This document shows, one piece after another, positions 24,497-32,576 of a stretch of 52,901 nucleotides of DNA. The translations under genes and the position numbers were made by a program. Where the stretch lies: the NCBI GenBank assembly GCA_934401725.1, contig CAKRSS010000008.1:1-52901 (forward strand). The letters run 5' to 3'. The DNA comes from an uncultured Eubacteriales bacterium (GTDB taxonomy: Bacteria; Bacillota; Clostridia; Oscillospirales; CAG-272). How positions within the stretch are numbered: the stretch's first letter is position 1; each line of letters starts with the position of its first letter. The notes under the pieces are model-generated. The model was not told the origin of the DNA, searched no databases, and saw only the letters and a list, made by a program, of their open reading frames with translations.

Positions 24497-25894
24497 ATGA
24501 GCACAGAAAAGCCTTGCAGTGTGGTGCAAAGCGGCTCAACGTCATCGGCAAAAAGCGCCGCGCCTGCCTCGAATAAAGGCGTCAAACCGGCACCAAATAA
24601 AACCTCCGAACCGGCCACGGCTGAATGCTTCGCCCCAATGGAATACGGCCTTATAGGCGAGCACCTCGGGCACAGCTTTTCCGTCGAGATACACGCTTCT
24701 CTCGGCGACTACGACTACCGCCTGTGTGAGCTCGCGCCGGAGGAGGTCGGCGGCTTTTTGCAGGCGCGCGCCTTCCGCGGGATAAACGTTACCATCCCGT
24801 ATAAGCAGACAGTCATGCCCTATCTCGACGAGATCGACGCCGCCGCGGTGCGCATTGGCGCCGTCAATACGGTACTCTGCCGCGCAGGCAGGCTTGTCGG
24901 CTACAACACCGATTTTTACGGTATGCGCGACCTGATACGCCGCACCGGGATTGACCTGTCGGGGCGCTTCGTCGCCATACTCGGCACGGGCGGGACATCG
25001 AGGACGGCGTTGGCCGTTGCGGACTCGCTCGGAGCGGGGAAGATTGTGCGCGTGTCGCGCCACCCCGGCGGCGAGGGTGAGATAAGCTACGATGAGCTGG
25101 GCAGCTCCGCCTCGCAGGTGCAGGTGCTCATCAACACCACGCCGCTCGGCATGTTCCCGAAGGAGGACGGCATGGCCGTCGACCCGGCGGATTTTCCGGC
25201 GCTCGAGGGGGCGGTGGACGCCGTCTACCATCCGCTGAGAACCAACTTTATCTGCCGCGCCATCGAGCGCGGAGTTCCCGCGGCGGGCGGACTTTACATG
25301 CTGGTCTCGCAGGCCGCGCACGCGGCGGCGCTGTTTTTCAATGACAGCTCCGTGACGGATAAGACGGACAGCGTCTTCCGCGCCCTGCTTGGGCGCAAGC
25401 AGAACATCGTGCTCGTCGGCATGCCGGGAAGCGGCAAGTCGACGCTCGGGCGGCTGATAAGTGAGCGCCGCGGTTGTGAATTTTTTGACTGTGACAGCCT
25501 TTTCGGCGAGCGCTACGGCGTGCTGCCGTGTGACTTTATCACAAAGGAAGGCGAGGACGCCTTCCGGCACGCGGAAAGCTCGCTTCTGCGCGAGCTCGCC
25601 GCGAGAAGCGGCTGCGTCATAGCGACGGGAGGCGGCGCGGTCACGCGTCCCGAGAACGTCGCGGCGCTGCGGCGCAACGGACTGATAGTCTTTCTCGACC
25701 GTCCGCTCGCTGACATCACCCCGACGCCCGACCGCCCGCTTTCCTGCGACCGCGCCGCGCTCGAGGCGCGCTACCGCGAGCGGCTGCCGCTCTATCGGGC
25801 GGCAGCCGGGCTGACGGTCTGCGTGTCCGGAACGCCAGAGGAGACGGCCGCGCGGCTGTGCGCTGCGGTGGACGCGGCCGAGCCGCGCCAATAA
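24497..25894 (+). CDS. Shikimate dehydrogenase-shikimate kinase fusion (AroE-AroK)
   Basis: One 465-residue polypeptide covering two consecutive reactions: NADPH reduction of dehydroshikimate, then phosphorylation of shikimate. The dehydrogenase is at about 48-290 (GEHLGHSFSVEIHASL, NVTIPYKQTVMPYLDEID with the catalytic Lys, GYNTDFYG, ILGTGGTSRTA, NTTPLGMFP). The kinase is at about 300-455 with Walker A GMPGSGKST, DCDSLF and TGGGAV. The first 47 residues are a Ser/Ala/Pro/Lys-rich low-complexity extension outside the family. The start at 24497 is kept because GAGGAGGC precedes it, while the Met at residue 48 has no RBS. The fusion explains why no separate aroK occurs in the operon. Confidence 0.93.
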   Translation: MSTEKPCSVVQSGSTSSAKSAAPASNKGVKPAPNKTSEPATAECFAPMEYGLIGEHLGHSFSVEIHASLGDYDYRLCELAPEEVGGFLQARAFRGINVTIPYKQTVMPYLDEIDAAAVRIGAVNTVLCRAGRLVGYNTDFYGMRDLIRRTGIDLSGRFVAILGTGGTSRTALAVADSLGAGKIVRVSRHPGGEGEISYDELGSSASQVQVLINTTPLGMFPKEDGMAVDPADFPALEGAVDAVYHPLRTNFICRAIERGVPAAGGLYMLVSQAAHAAALFFNDSSVTDKTDSVFRALLGRKQNIVLVGMPGSGKSTLGRLISERRGCEFFDCDSLFGERYGVLPCDFITKEGEDAFRHAESSLLRELAARSGCVIATGGGAVTRPENVAALRRNGLIVFLDRPLADITPTPDRPLSCDRAALEARYRERLPLYRAAAGLTVCVSGTPEETAARLCAAVDAAEPRQ

Positions 25895-25914
25895 AAAACG
25901 CAATCGGAGACATT

Positions 25915-26358
25915 ATGGCAAACAAAATTCTGATTCTGAACGGCCCGAATATCAACATGCTCGGTATTCGCGAGCCGGATATATACGGCAGGGGCACGTA
26001 CGACGACCTCTGCGCACAGATACGTGAGCACGCGCAGGCGCGCGGCGTCACGGTCGATTTTTACCAGTCGAACCACGAGGGCGACATTGTGGGCGCAATC
26101 CAGGGCGCGTACGGGAAATACGACGGCATCGTCATCAACCCGGCGGCGTACACGCACACGTCGGTGGCGCTGCTCGACGCGCTCAAGGCGGTCGGAATAC
26201 CGACGGTCGAGGTGCACATCTCGGATGTGGACGGGCGCGAGGAGTTCCGGCACGTCAGCTATGTGCGGCCGGCCTGCGTCGCCTGCATCAAGGGGCACGG
26301 CTTCGCGGGGTACTGCGAGGCGCTCGACCTGTTGCTCGCGCGCGGAGGTGACGCGTGA
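25915..26358 (+). CDS. aroQ: Type II 3-dehydroquinate dehydratase
   Basis: Dehydrates 3-dehydroquinate to 3-dehydroshikimate; the dodecameric type II enzyme. Motifs: ILILNGPNINMLGIREPDIYG with catalytic Arg and Tyr (about 19-25), YQSNHEGDIV, INPAAYTHTS (Asn and His of the active site), VEVHISD. Length 147 residues, typical. ATG at 25915 follows CGGAGA; the stop overlaps the aroA GTG start. Confidence 0.96.
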   Translation: MANKILILNGPNINMLGIREPDIYGRGTYDDLCAQIREHAQARGVTVDFYQSNHEGDIVGAIQGAYGKYDGIVINPAAYTHTSVALLDALKAVGIPTVEVHISDVDGREEFRHVSYVRPACVACIKGHGFAGYCEALDLLLARGGDA

Positions 26359-27704
26359 GAGTCACGATAGAGCCCTGCGTGCCGCTCGGTGCGGTGCGCA
26401 TACCGGCCTCGAAGAGCATAGCGCACCGCGCTCTTATCGCGGCGGCGCTCACGCCGGGGCGCACTGTCATACACGACCTGCCCGACAACCGCGACGTCAG
26501 CGCGACGCTCGACTGTCTGCGGCGTCTGGGGGCGGAGATTGAGGTTTCGGACGGCACGGCGCGCGTGTCGGGTGGGGCGATAGCCGGAGTAATAGCCGGA
26601 GGCGGGGCATGTCCCGACAATCCGGCGGATTGCGCCGCCCGGTTGCGCCTCGATTGCGGCACCCGGCGGACTCCGGATTGCATAACTCCGCCGACTCGGG
26701 GCTGCGCCGCGCCACTGACTCCGGAACACGCCACCCTTACCCTCGACTGCGGCGAGAGCGGCACGACGCTGCGCTTGCTCATTCCGGTGGCGCTGCTCGG
26801 TGCCCGTCCGGTAAAGTTCACCGGGGCCGGACGGCTGTTCGCGCGGCCGCTTTCGGTGTATGAGGCCATCTGCCGCCGCGACGGCCTTATGTGGGAGCGG
26901 ACGGAGAACAGCGTGACGGTCTGCGGGCCGCTCGGCGCAGGCGACTTTTGTTTTCCCGGCAATATAAGCAGTCAGTTCGTTTCGGGACTGCTGCTCGCGC
27001 TGCCGCACGTAGGCGGCGACAGCCGCATACGGCTGACGACTGAGGCGGAGAGCGCATCCTATATCGGCCTGACCCTGCACACCCTGTGCACCTTCGGCTA
27101 CGACGTGCGCGTAAGCGACGGCGGGTACGAAATTCCCGGCGCTCAGACCGGGGTGACTCCCTGCGCGCTGCGCGTGCCGACGGATCAGTCGGCGGCGGCG
27201 TTTTTCGGCGCGCTCGCCACGCTCGGCGGGGAGATAAGCATGACCGGCTTTACCGACGACGGTGCGCAGGGCGACCGCGTCTGGCGGCAGTATATCGGGC
27301 AGATTTGCGCCGGTTACTGCGAGCTGTCCGTTACCGACTGCCCCGACCTTGCGCCGGTGCTCATGGCCGTCGCGGCACTTCACGGCGGCGTGACGCTGCG
27401 CGGAACGGCGCGCCTGCGCTTCAAGGAAAGCGACCGCGGCGCGGCGATGGCGGAGGAGTTGGCAAAGTTCGGTGTCGCTGTCGATGTCGGGCAGAACGAA
27501 ATACGTGTCGCCGGGCGCGCCCGGACGCCGGAGGCAGGAACGGTGCTTTGCGCTCACAACGACCACCGCATTGCCATGTCGCTGGCCGCCGTGGCCTGCG
27601 CGGTCGGCGGGGTCATCGAGGGCGCTGAATGCGTCGCGAAAAGTCTGCCGGAATTCTGGGATATGCTGACGGCGCTCGGCGTCCCGTTACAGAGGGAGGA
27701 TTAG
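26355..27704 (+). CDS. aroA: 3-Phosphoshikimate 1-carboxyvinyltransferase (EPSP synthase)
   Basis: Adds enolpyruvate from PEP to shikimate-3-phosphate; the glyphosate target. Motifs: PASKSIAHRALIAAAL (18-33), LPDNRDVSATL, DCGESGTTLRLL (131-142), LRFKESDRGAAM near 357, and HNDHRIAMSLA near 405. GTG at 26355 overlaps aroQ by four bases. Residues about 74-125 (26574-26729) form an insertion of Ala/Gly/Cys/Pro-rich low complexity, with repeated GGATTGC-type DNA words, between the normal strand ending ARVSG and the LDCGESGTT motif. It is absent from the enzymes I know; it lies at a surface turn, so activity is probably retained. Length 449 residues against the usual 425-430. Confidence 0.94.
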   Translation: MRVTIEPCVPLGAVRIPASKSIAHRALIAAALTPGRTVIHDLPDNRDVSATLDCLRRLGAEIEVSDGTARVSGGAIAGVIAGGGACPDNPADCAARLRLDCGTRRTPDCITPPTRGCAAPLTPEHATLTLDCGESGTTLRLLIPVALLGARPVKFTGAGRLFARPLSVYEAICRRDGLMWERTENSVTVCGPLGAGDFCFPGNISSQFVSGLLLALPHVGGDSRIRLTTEAESASYIGLTLHTLCTFGYDVRVSDGGYEIPGAQTGVTPCALRVPTDQSAAAFFGALATLGGEISMTGFTDDGAQGDRVWRQYIGQICAGYCELSVTDCPDLAPVLMAVAALHGGVTLRGTARLRFKESDRGAAMAEELAKFGVAVDVGQNEIRVAGRARTPEAGTVLCAHNDHRIAMSLAAVACAVGGVIEGAECVAKSLPEFWDMLTALGVPLQRED

Positions 27705-27705
27705 T

Positions 27706-28593
27706 ATGCCGCTTAAAATAAAAAATCTTGACAACACCGCCCGCGTCCTCATTGTGGGACTCGGACTTATCGGCGGCAGCTACGCACGTGCGCTGACAAA
27801 ACAGGGCTTTGCCGTCACCGCAATCACGCTCGGGCAGGCCGACATCGACTACGCGCGGTGCGAGGGTTTTATTTCCGAGGGCTACACCGAGGTCGACCCC
27901 GCCGTCGTCGGCGCGGCTGACATTGTGGTGCTGGCGCTCTATCCGCACACGCTGATAAGCTGGGCGGAGCGGTACGCAAAATATTTCACGCCCGGCACGC
28001 TTGTCACCGATGTGACGGGCGTCAAGGCGAACATTGCCGACACGCTTCAGCCGCTGATGCCGGAGGGCGTCGAGTTTATCGCGGCGCACCCCATGGCGGG
28101 AAGGGAAAAGAGCGGCGTCGAGCACAGCGACGACAGCGTCTTTCACGGTGCAAACTACATCGTCGTACCCACCGGGCGCAACACGCCCGAGGGCATCGCA
28201 CTCTGCTCGCGGCTCGGCGAGCTGCTCGGATTTCACCGGGTCAGTCAACTGAGCACCGAGGAGCACGACCGCATGATAGCATTTCTCTCGCAGCTGACGC
28301 ACTGCATCGCCGTGTCGCTTATGTGCGCGACCGACGAGCCGGGGCTCGAGGCCTACACCGGCGATTCCTTCCGCGACCTGACCCGCATTGCCCGCATAAA
28401 CGACGAGATGTGGAGCGAGCTGTTCCTCTGGAACCGCGACGAGCTGCTTCGTCAGATGAACAAATTCGAGGCGGCGTTCGACCATCTCCGCCGCGCGCTT
28501 GCCGACGGCGACCGCGAGGAAATGCGCCGCATGATGCGTCTGTCGGGCGAGCGGCGCGAAAAGTTCGACAAGCCCGTCAAAAAACATAAATAA
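27706..28593 (+). CDS. tyrA: Prephenate dehydrogenase
   Basis: Oxidatively decarboxylates prephenate to 4-hydroxyphenylpyruvate, the tyrosine branch. The Rossmann motif VGLGLIGGSYARAL is at about 16-29; substrate-binding motifs are HPMAGREKSGVEHS and EEHDRMIAFLSQLTHCIA. Length 295 residues without a C-terminal ACT domain, so it is the short form not expected to have ACT-based tyrosine inhibition. It begins one base after the aroA stop, with AGAGGGAGG as RBS. Confidence 0.94.
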   Translation: MPLKIKNLDNTARVLIVGLGLIGGSYARALTKQGFAVTAITLGQADIDYARCEGFISEGYTEVDPAVVGAADIVVLALYPHTLISWAERYAKYFTPGTLVTDVTGVKANIADTLQPLMPEGVEFIAAHPMAGREKSGVEHSDDSVFHGANYIVVPTGRNTPEGIALCSRLGELLGFHRVSQLSTEEHDRMIAFLSQLTHCIAVSLMCATDEPGLEAYTGDSFRDLTRIARINDEMWSELFLWNRDELLRQMNKFEAAFDHLRRALADGDREEMRRMMRLSGERREKFDKPVKKHK

Positions 28594-28622
28594 TTATTTC
28601 GATAAGAGGTTAAAATACAGTC

Positions 28623-29651
28623 ATGAACATGAAATTTTACAGAAAGCTGCCCATCCCGCAGGAGGTCAAGGCACAGTATCCCGTGACGCCCGAGATGGCG
28701 GCGATCAAAAAGGCGCGCGACGAGGAGATCCGCCGCGTATTCTGCGGCGAGAGTGACAAATTCATACTCGTCATAGGCCCCTGCTCGGCAGACAAGAGCG
28801 AGCCTGTGCTCGAGTATATCAGCCGCCTCAAGCGCGTGTCCGAGCAGGTGCAGGATAAAATCATCATCATCCCCCGCATATACACCAACAAGCCCCGCAC
28901 GACGGGTGACGGCTACAAGGGCATGCTGCATCAGCCCGACCCCAACAGCCACCCCGACATGCTGCGCGGTATCGTCGCGATACGCGAGCTTCACATGAGC
29001 GCGCTGCGCGATTTCGGCCTCTCGAGCGCCGACGAAATGCTCTATCCTGACAATCACCGCTACCTCTCCGACCTTTTGTCCTACGTCGCGGTCGGCGCGC
29101 GCAGTGTCGAGAACCAGCAGCACCGCCTGACCGCGAGCGGGCTTGACATCCCCGTCGGCCTCAAGAACCCGACCGAGGGCGACCTGTCCGTCATGATGAA
29201 CGCCATCACGGCGGCGCACCACCCGCACACCTTCATCTACCGCGGCTGGGAGGTCGAGAGCACGGGCAACCTGCTGTCCCACGCTATTCTCCGCGGCTAC
29301 CAGACCACCGACGGCAAGACGGTCTCGAACTACCACTACGAGGATCTCGTCCACCTTGGCGAGCTTTACGCCGTGTCGAAGCTGGAGAATCCCGCCGTCA
29401 TAATCGATACCAACCACGCAAACTCGGGCAAGAAATACGAGGAGCAGATACGCATAGCTGACGACGTCCTGCACTCCATGCGTCAGAACGCCGACATCCG
29501 CCGTCTGTGCAAGGGACTTATGATTGAGAGCTATCTTGTCGACGGCTGTCAGAAGGTCGACGGCGGCGTGTTCGGTCAGTCGATAACGGACCCCTGCCTC
29601 GGCTGGGAAAAGACCGAAAAGCTCATTTTTAACATCGCAGATAAGCTTTAA
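28623..29651 (+). CDS. aroF: DAHP synthase (type I, AroF/G/H class)
   Basis: Condenses PEP and erythrose-4-phosphate to DAHP, the entry reaction of the shikimate pathway. Motifs: VIGPCSADKSEPVLEY, RIYTNKPRTTGDGYKGML, GARSVENQQHRLTASGLDIPV, GLKNPTEGD, DTNHANSGKKYEEQ, IESYLVDGCQ. Length 342 residues; AroFGH class, not the AroA/KDOPS-like class common in Bacillus. Which paralogue it matches in feedback behaviour cannot be told from sequence. Placed last among the aro genes, 29 bases after tyrA, with AAGAGG as a rather distant RBS. Confidence 0.93.
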   Translation: MNMKFYRKLPIPQEVKAQYPVTPEMAAIKKARDEEIRRVFCGESDKFILVIGPCSADKSEPVLEYISRLKRVSEQVQDKIIIIPRIYTNKPRTTGDGYKGMLHQPDPNSHPDMLRGIVAIRELHMSALRDFGLSSADEMLYPDNHRYLSDLLSYVAVGARSVENQQHRLTASGLDIPVGLKNPTEGDLSVMMNAITAAHHPHTFIYRGWEVESTGNLLSHAILRGYQTTDGKTVSNYHYEDLVHLGELYAVSKLENPAVIIDTNHANSGKKYEEQIRIADDVLHSMRQNADIRRLCKGLMIESYLVDGCQKVDGGVFGQSITDPCLGWEKTEKLIFNIADKL

Positions 29652-29666
29652 AACGGAGGTGGCGGC

Positions 29667-30668
29667 ATGTGTACGGCAGTCACGTATAAAACGCGCGATT
29701 TCTACATGGGTCGGACGCTGGATTATGAATTTTCCTACGGCGAGCAGATAACGGTCATGCCGCGCCGTTACCCGCTGAAATTCTGTCACGGCGGGGAGAG
29801 CAGGGAGCACTATGCCGTGATCGGCATGGCGCACGTGGCCGACGGCTACCCGCTCTACTACGACGCCGTCAACGAAAAGGGGCTCGGCATGGCCGGGCTG
29901 AACTTTGTCGGAAACGCCGTCTACCGCGTCCACGAGCCGGGACGGCTCAACGTGGCGCAATACGAGTTTATCCCATTTGTGCTCAGCCGCTGCGCGACGG
30001 TCGCCGAGGTGCGCGAGCTGCTCGGTACGCTCAACCTGACCGGCGCGCCGTTCGGCGGGCGCTACCCGGCGGCCGAGCTACACTGGCTTATCGCCGACGC
30101 GAGCGGCGCGATAGTGGTCGAGTCGGCGCGCGAGGGGCTGCATGTTTACGACAACCCCGTCGGCGTGCTGGCCAACAACCCGCCCTTCGACTGGCATATG
30201 ACCAACCTTTCTAATTTCATGTCGCTCTCGACGCGGCAGCCCGTGAGTTCCTTCGCGCCGGATGCGCCGCTCAGTGCGTACAGCCGCGGCATGGGCGCGC
30301 TCGGACTGCCGGGCGACGTTTCGTCGGCGTCAAGATTTGTGCGGGCGGCGTTTGTCCGCGCAAACTCGCGCTCGGACGACACGGAGGAGGCGAGCGTGAG
30401 TCAGCTGTTCCACATTTTCGGGACGGTTGAGCAGGTGAGAGGGGTCTGCGAGGTCGCGCCGGGCAAGTTTGAGGTAACCATATACACCGGCCTCTGGAAT
30501 GCAAGCCGCGGCATCTATTACTACACTACCTACGAGGACAGCCGCCGCCGCGCCGTTGACATGCACGCGGACGACCTCGACGGCGTCACCCTCTGCCTGC
30601 ACCAGCTTGTAATAGACTCTGCGCCGTCGTACGTCGCCGCCGCAAGCGCGGCCGCAACCCGAGATTGA
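29667..30668 (+). CDS. Bile salt hydrolase (choloylglycine hydrolase)
   Basis: An Ntn-type amidase that deconjugates glycine- and taurine-linked bile acids. The initiator Met precedes Cys2, the nucleophile exposed after Met removal. Further family residues: Arg16 and Asp19 (MGRTLDYE), Asn79 (GLNF), Asn171 (ANNPPFDWH), Arg223 (SASRFVRAAF). The order of blocks (DAVNEKGLGMAGLNF, LPGDVSSASRF, GIYYYTTYE) follows Clostridium perfringens Cbah closely, as I recall it; penicillin V acylases share the fold but less of these blocks. 333 residues, no signal peptide, so cytoplasmic. It starts 15 bases after the DAHP synthase gene with a perfect GGAGG and no terminator between, so it is the ninth gene of the aro operon. 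Confidence 0.92.
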   Translation: MCTAVTYKTRDFYMGRTLDYEFSYGEQITVMPRRYPLKFCHGGESREHYAVIGMAHVADGYPLYYDAVNEKGLGMAGLNFVGNAVYRVHEPGRLNVAQYEFIPFVLSRCATVAEVRELLGTLNLTGAPFGGRYPAAELHWLIADASGAIVVESAREGLHVYDNPVGVLANNPPFDWHMTNLSNFMSLSTRQPVSSFAPDAPLSAYSRGMGALGLPGDVSSASRFVRAAFVRANSRSDDTEEASVSQLFHIFGTVEQVRGVCEVAPGKFEVTIYTGLWNASRGIYYYTTYEDSRRRAVDMHADDLDGVTLCLHQLVIDSAPSYVAAASAAATRD

Positions 30669-30692
30669 AAAGCGCCGCGCGGCATGGTATAA
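30664..30692 (+). promoter_or_regulatory. Promoter of the TetR-family gene
   Basis: TTGAAA (30664-30669), 17-base spacer, TATAAT (30687-30692), starting inside the bile salt hydrolase stop codon. Confidence 0.8.
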
Positions 30693-30741
30693 TAGCATGT
30701 GACGGCGCGAGTCGCCGATAATTCCACACAGGAGAGTGCGC

Positions 30742-31311
30742 ATGCCGAACTTTACCAAGAAGGCAATCAAGGAATCGTTTCTCAAGCTGCTCAGCGAGAA
30801 GCCGCTGTCGCAGATCAGCGTTCGCATGATAGTGGAGGATTGCAGCATCAACCGCAATTCGTTTTACTATCACTACCAGGATATACTCGCCCTGATTGAG
30901 GAGATAGTGCGCGATCAGGTCGACGCGCTTGTCGCGGCCTACCCGACGGTGGAGTCGCTGGATGAGTGCGTTACATACATGTTCGACTACGCCGTCAAAA
31001 ACAAAAAGGCCATACGCAACATATACAATTCCGCCAACCGCGACATATACGAGCGCAACCTCATGAAAATATGCGATTATGTCGTCGGCAGCTACCTCGA
31101 CACGGCCTTCTCGGACGTTGACGTCACCGAGGCGGATCGCCAGACCATAATTCTTTTCTTCAAGTGCGAGATTTTCGGGCTGTCGTTCGCCTGGATGATG
31201 GGCGGCATGAAGGACTACGCCATCGACGAAATACATCGCATCACCAGCGTCTGCCGCGGGCTTTCCGACGACCTCATTCGTCGTATCCGCGAGCGCGAGG
31301 CGCAGAACTGA
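30742..31311 (+). CDS. TetR/AcrR-family transcriptional regulator
   Basis: A 189-residue regulator. The N-terminal helix-turn-helix (about 2-55) reads TKKAIKESFLKLLSEKPLSQ, then ISVRMIVEDCSINRNSFYYHY, the usual TetR recognition helix with NSFYYHYQD. The C-terminal domain is all-helical and resembles the TetR_C_7/DhaS subgroup. ATG at 30742 follows AGGAGA; a GTG six bases upstream is inside the RBS. It precedes a broken MMPL transporter, which such regulators often control, and follows the bile salt hydrolase, so bile acids are a possible ligand (inference). Confidence 0.88.
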   Translation: MPNFTKKAIKESFLKLLSEKPLSQISVRMIVEDCSINRNSFYYHYQDILALIEEIVRDQVDALVAAYPTVESLDECVTYMFDYAVKNKKAIRNIYNSANRDIYERNLMKICDYVVGSYLDTAFSDVDVTEADRQTIILFFKCEIFGLSFAWMMGGMKDYAIDEIHRITSVCRGLSDDLIRRIREREAQN

Positions 31312-31360
31312 ACAGAGGCATCCCCGCGCAACTCCCGAGTGGCGCACCGAAGCCTACATA

Positions 31361-31391
31361 AAAAAGCGACGCCGCGCAGGCGTCGCTTTTT
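31361..31391 (+). terminator. Terminator after the TetR gene
   Basis: AAAAAGCGACGCC (31361-31373) pairs with GGCGTCGCTTTTT (31379-31391). A second small hairpin with T-run follows at 31408-31436. Confidence 0.9.
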
Positions 31392-31430
31392 GCGCCGATA
31401 AGTCAGACACTCCGCCCCGGAGTGTTTGTT

Positions 31431-31508
31431 TTTTTCGTCATATTTCACAAAAATTCTTGACCGTAGCGTTGCTACAGCCTGCGGATTTTTGTTTCATCTG
31501 ACGAAAAA
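31431..31508. repeat. Imperfect inverted repeat, MITE-like
   Basis: Arms of 24 bases (31431-31454 and 31485-31508) match at 20 positions as reverse complements, starting TTTTTCGTCA. The 30-base centre is unrelated. It lies between the TetR terminator and the MMPL remnant. Confidence 0.6.
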
Positions 31509-31529
31509 TCTGACTGCGCAATTGCGCCA

Positions 31530-31554
31530 TCGGAATTACGCGGTGAAGCCTTAA
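31530..31554 (+). repeat. Dispersed repeat, copy A
   Basis: 25 bases (tcggaattacgcggtgaagc, then cttaa) matching 44008-44032 at 24 of 25 positions. This copy abuts the ATG of the MMPL remnant; the other lies inside the spoIIIA operon. Confidence 0.7.
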
Positions 31555-32268
31555 ATGAAATTTTCACGGGCGGTCGCAGGTGGCCGCGTACTTATTCTGA
31601 TGCTGACCGTTTTGCTGATGATTCCGGCGGTGCTCGGCATGATAGGTGCCCGGATAAACTACGACATGCTTGACTACCTGCCGGACGATATGGACACCGT
31701 CCGCGGGCAGGAGGAGCTGCTCGAGGACTTCGGCAAGGGCGCGTTTTCGTTCATAATTGTCGAGGATATGCCGCAGAAGGACGTCGCCGCGCTGACGGAC
31801 GAGATACGCGCCGTCGACCACGTCGGGACGGTGCTGTGGTTCAATTCGCTCGCCGACATATCCATCCCGATGGAGCTTCTGCCGGACGAAATTTACGATG
31901 CCTTCAACACCGACCATTCCACCATGATCGCCGTTTTCTTCGACAGCGCGACCTCGGCGGACGTCACCATGGACGCCATACGCGAGATACGCTCGGTCGC
32001 GGGCAAGCAGTGCTTTGTGTCGGGCATGTCGGCGCTGGTGACTGACCTCAAGGATCTCTGCGAGGCGGAGGAGCCGATATACGTTGCGATTGCCGTGGCG
32101 CCGGCTGCCGCAGGCGGGGTATCTTTTTTGAAAATCGAACGCGCTTCACAAACGTCCTTCTGCCGTTCCGAATGGACACCGAACGCAAAGCAAACCCGCT
32201 CCATGACCGCCGCAGGCGGGGTACATTATCCGCGACAGCGCACCGGACGCGAAGCAGGGCGGTGCTGA
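31555..32268 (+). pseudogene. MMPL/RND-type exporter, N-terminal fragment
   Basis: Residues 1-180 read as the start of an MMPL/RND transporter: first membrane helix (VLILMLTVLLMIPAVLGMIG), then a periplasmic-type domain (INYDMLDYLPDDMDTVRGQEEL, SADVTMDAIREIRSVAGKQC). After EEPIYVAIAV (about 32098), where the second helix should continue, the frame runs into repeat sequence and stops 57 residues later. Full-length relatives have about 700-1000 residues. No good RBS; the start is fused to a dispersed repeat. It was probably the target of the TetR regulator upstream. Confidence 0.75.
32107..32223 (+). repeat. 15-bp direct repeats flanking an 87-bp insert
   Basis: GCCGCAGGCGGGGTA occurs at 32107-32121 and 32209-32223, exactly where the MMPL frame degenerates. 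It could mark an insertion or the ends of repeat units. Confidence 0.6.
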
Positions 32269-32344
32269 ACCATCGTGTGATTCCGCACCGCCCGCACCTA
32301 AACGCCTAAAGCCGTCCATCCCAGTGTCCTACAGACTTTAACCC

Positions 32345-32543
32345 GTCCTTTTTCGAAAGTTTTGCGGGGCCTCGGGGGCTTTTTCAAAAGCCGCCCGAGC
32401 GGGGTTCGGGGCTGGCCCCGAGAACAAGCGGTCTTCGCCTACTTTATCCCGTCCGCCATCCCCTTTTTTGAAAGTTTTTGCGGGTTCCAAGGGAGCTTTT
32501 TTCAAAAAGCTCCCTTGGCGGGGTTCGGGGCTGGCCCCGAGAC
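32345..32543. repeat. Two copies of a GC-rich palindromic intergenic repeat
   Basis: Copies of about 80 bases at 32345-32423 and 32462-32543. Each has a GAAAGTTTT(T)GCGGG head, a hairpin around a TTTTTCAAAA-type centre (near perfect in copy 2: CCAAGGGAGCTTTT with its complement) and a GGGGTTCGGGGCTGGCCCCGAG tail that is itself a dyad. The gap 32269-32576 contains nothing else recognisable. Confidence 0.8.
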
Positions 32544-32576
32544 GCGTTCCTGGGTGTCTGGGGCGGCGCCCCGGAT

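Noticed and set aside
24638..25894. Start of aroE at the internal ATG (residue 48)
   Set aside because: The family alignment begins there, but no RBS precedes it, whereas 24497 has GAGGAGGC.
26259..27566. 435-codon frame antisense to aroA, and similar long frames antisense to aroB, aroEK, DAHP synthase and the secreted GDPD
   Set aside because: Mirror frames caused by GC-rich codon use; Arg/Ala-rich, no RBS, and the sense strand encodes recognised enzymes.
32101..32268. C-terminal 57 residues of the MMPL fragment as a real domain
   Set aside because: They are encoded by repeat DNA with a 15-bp direct repeat and lack membrane helices expected at that point.
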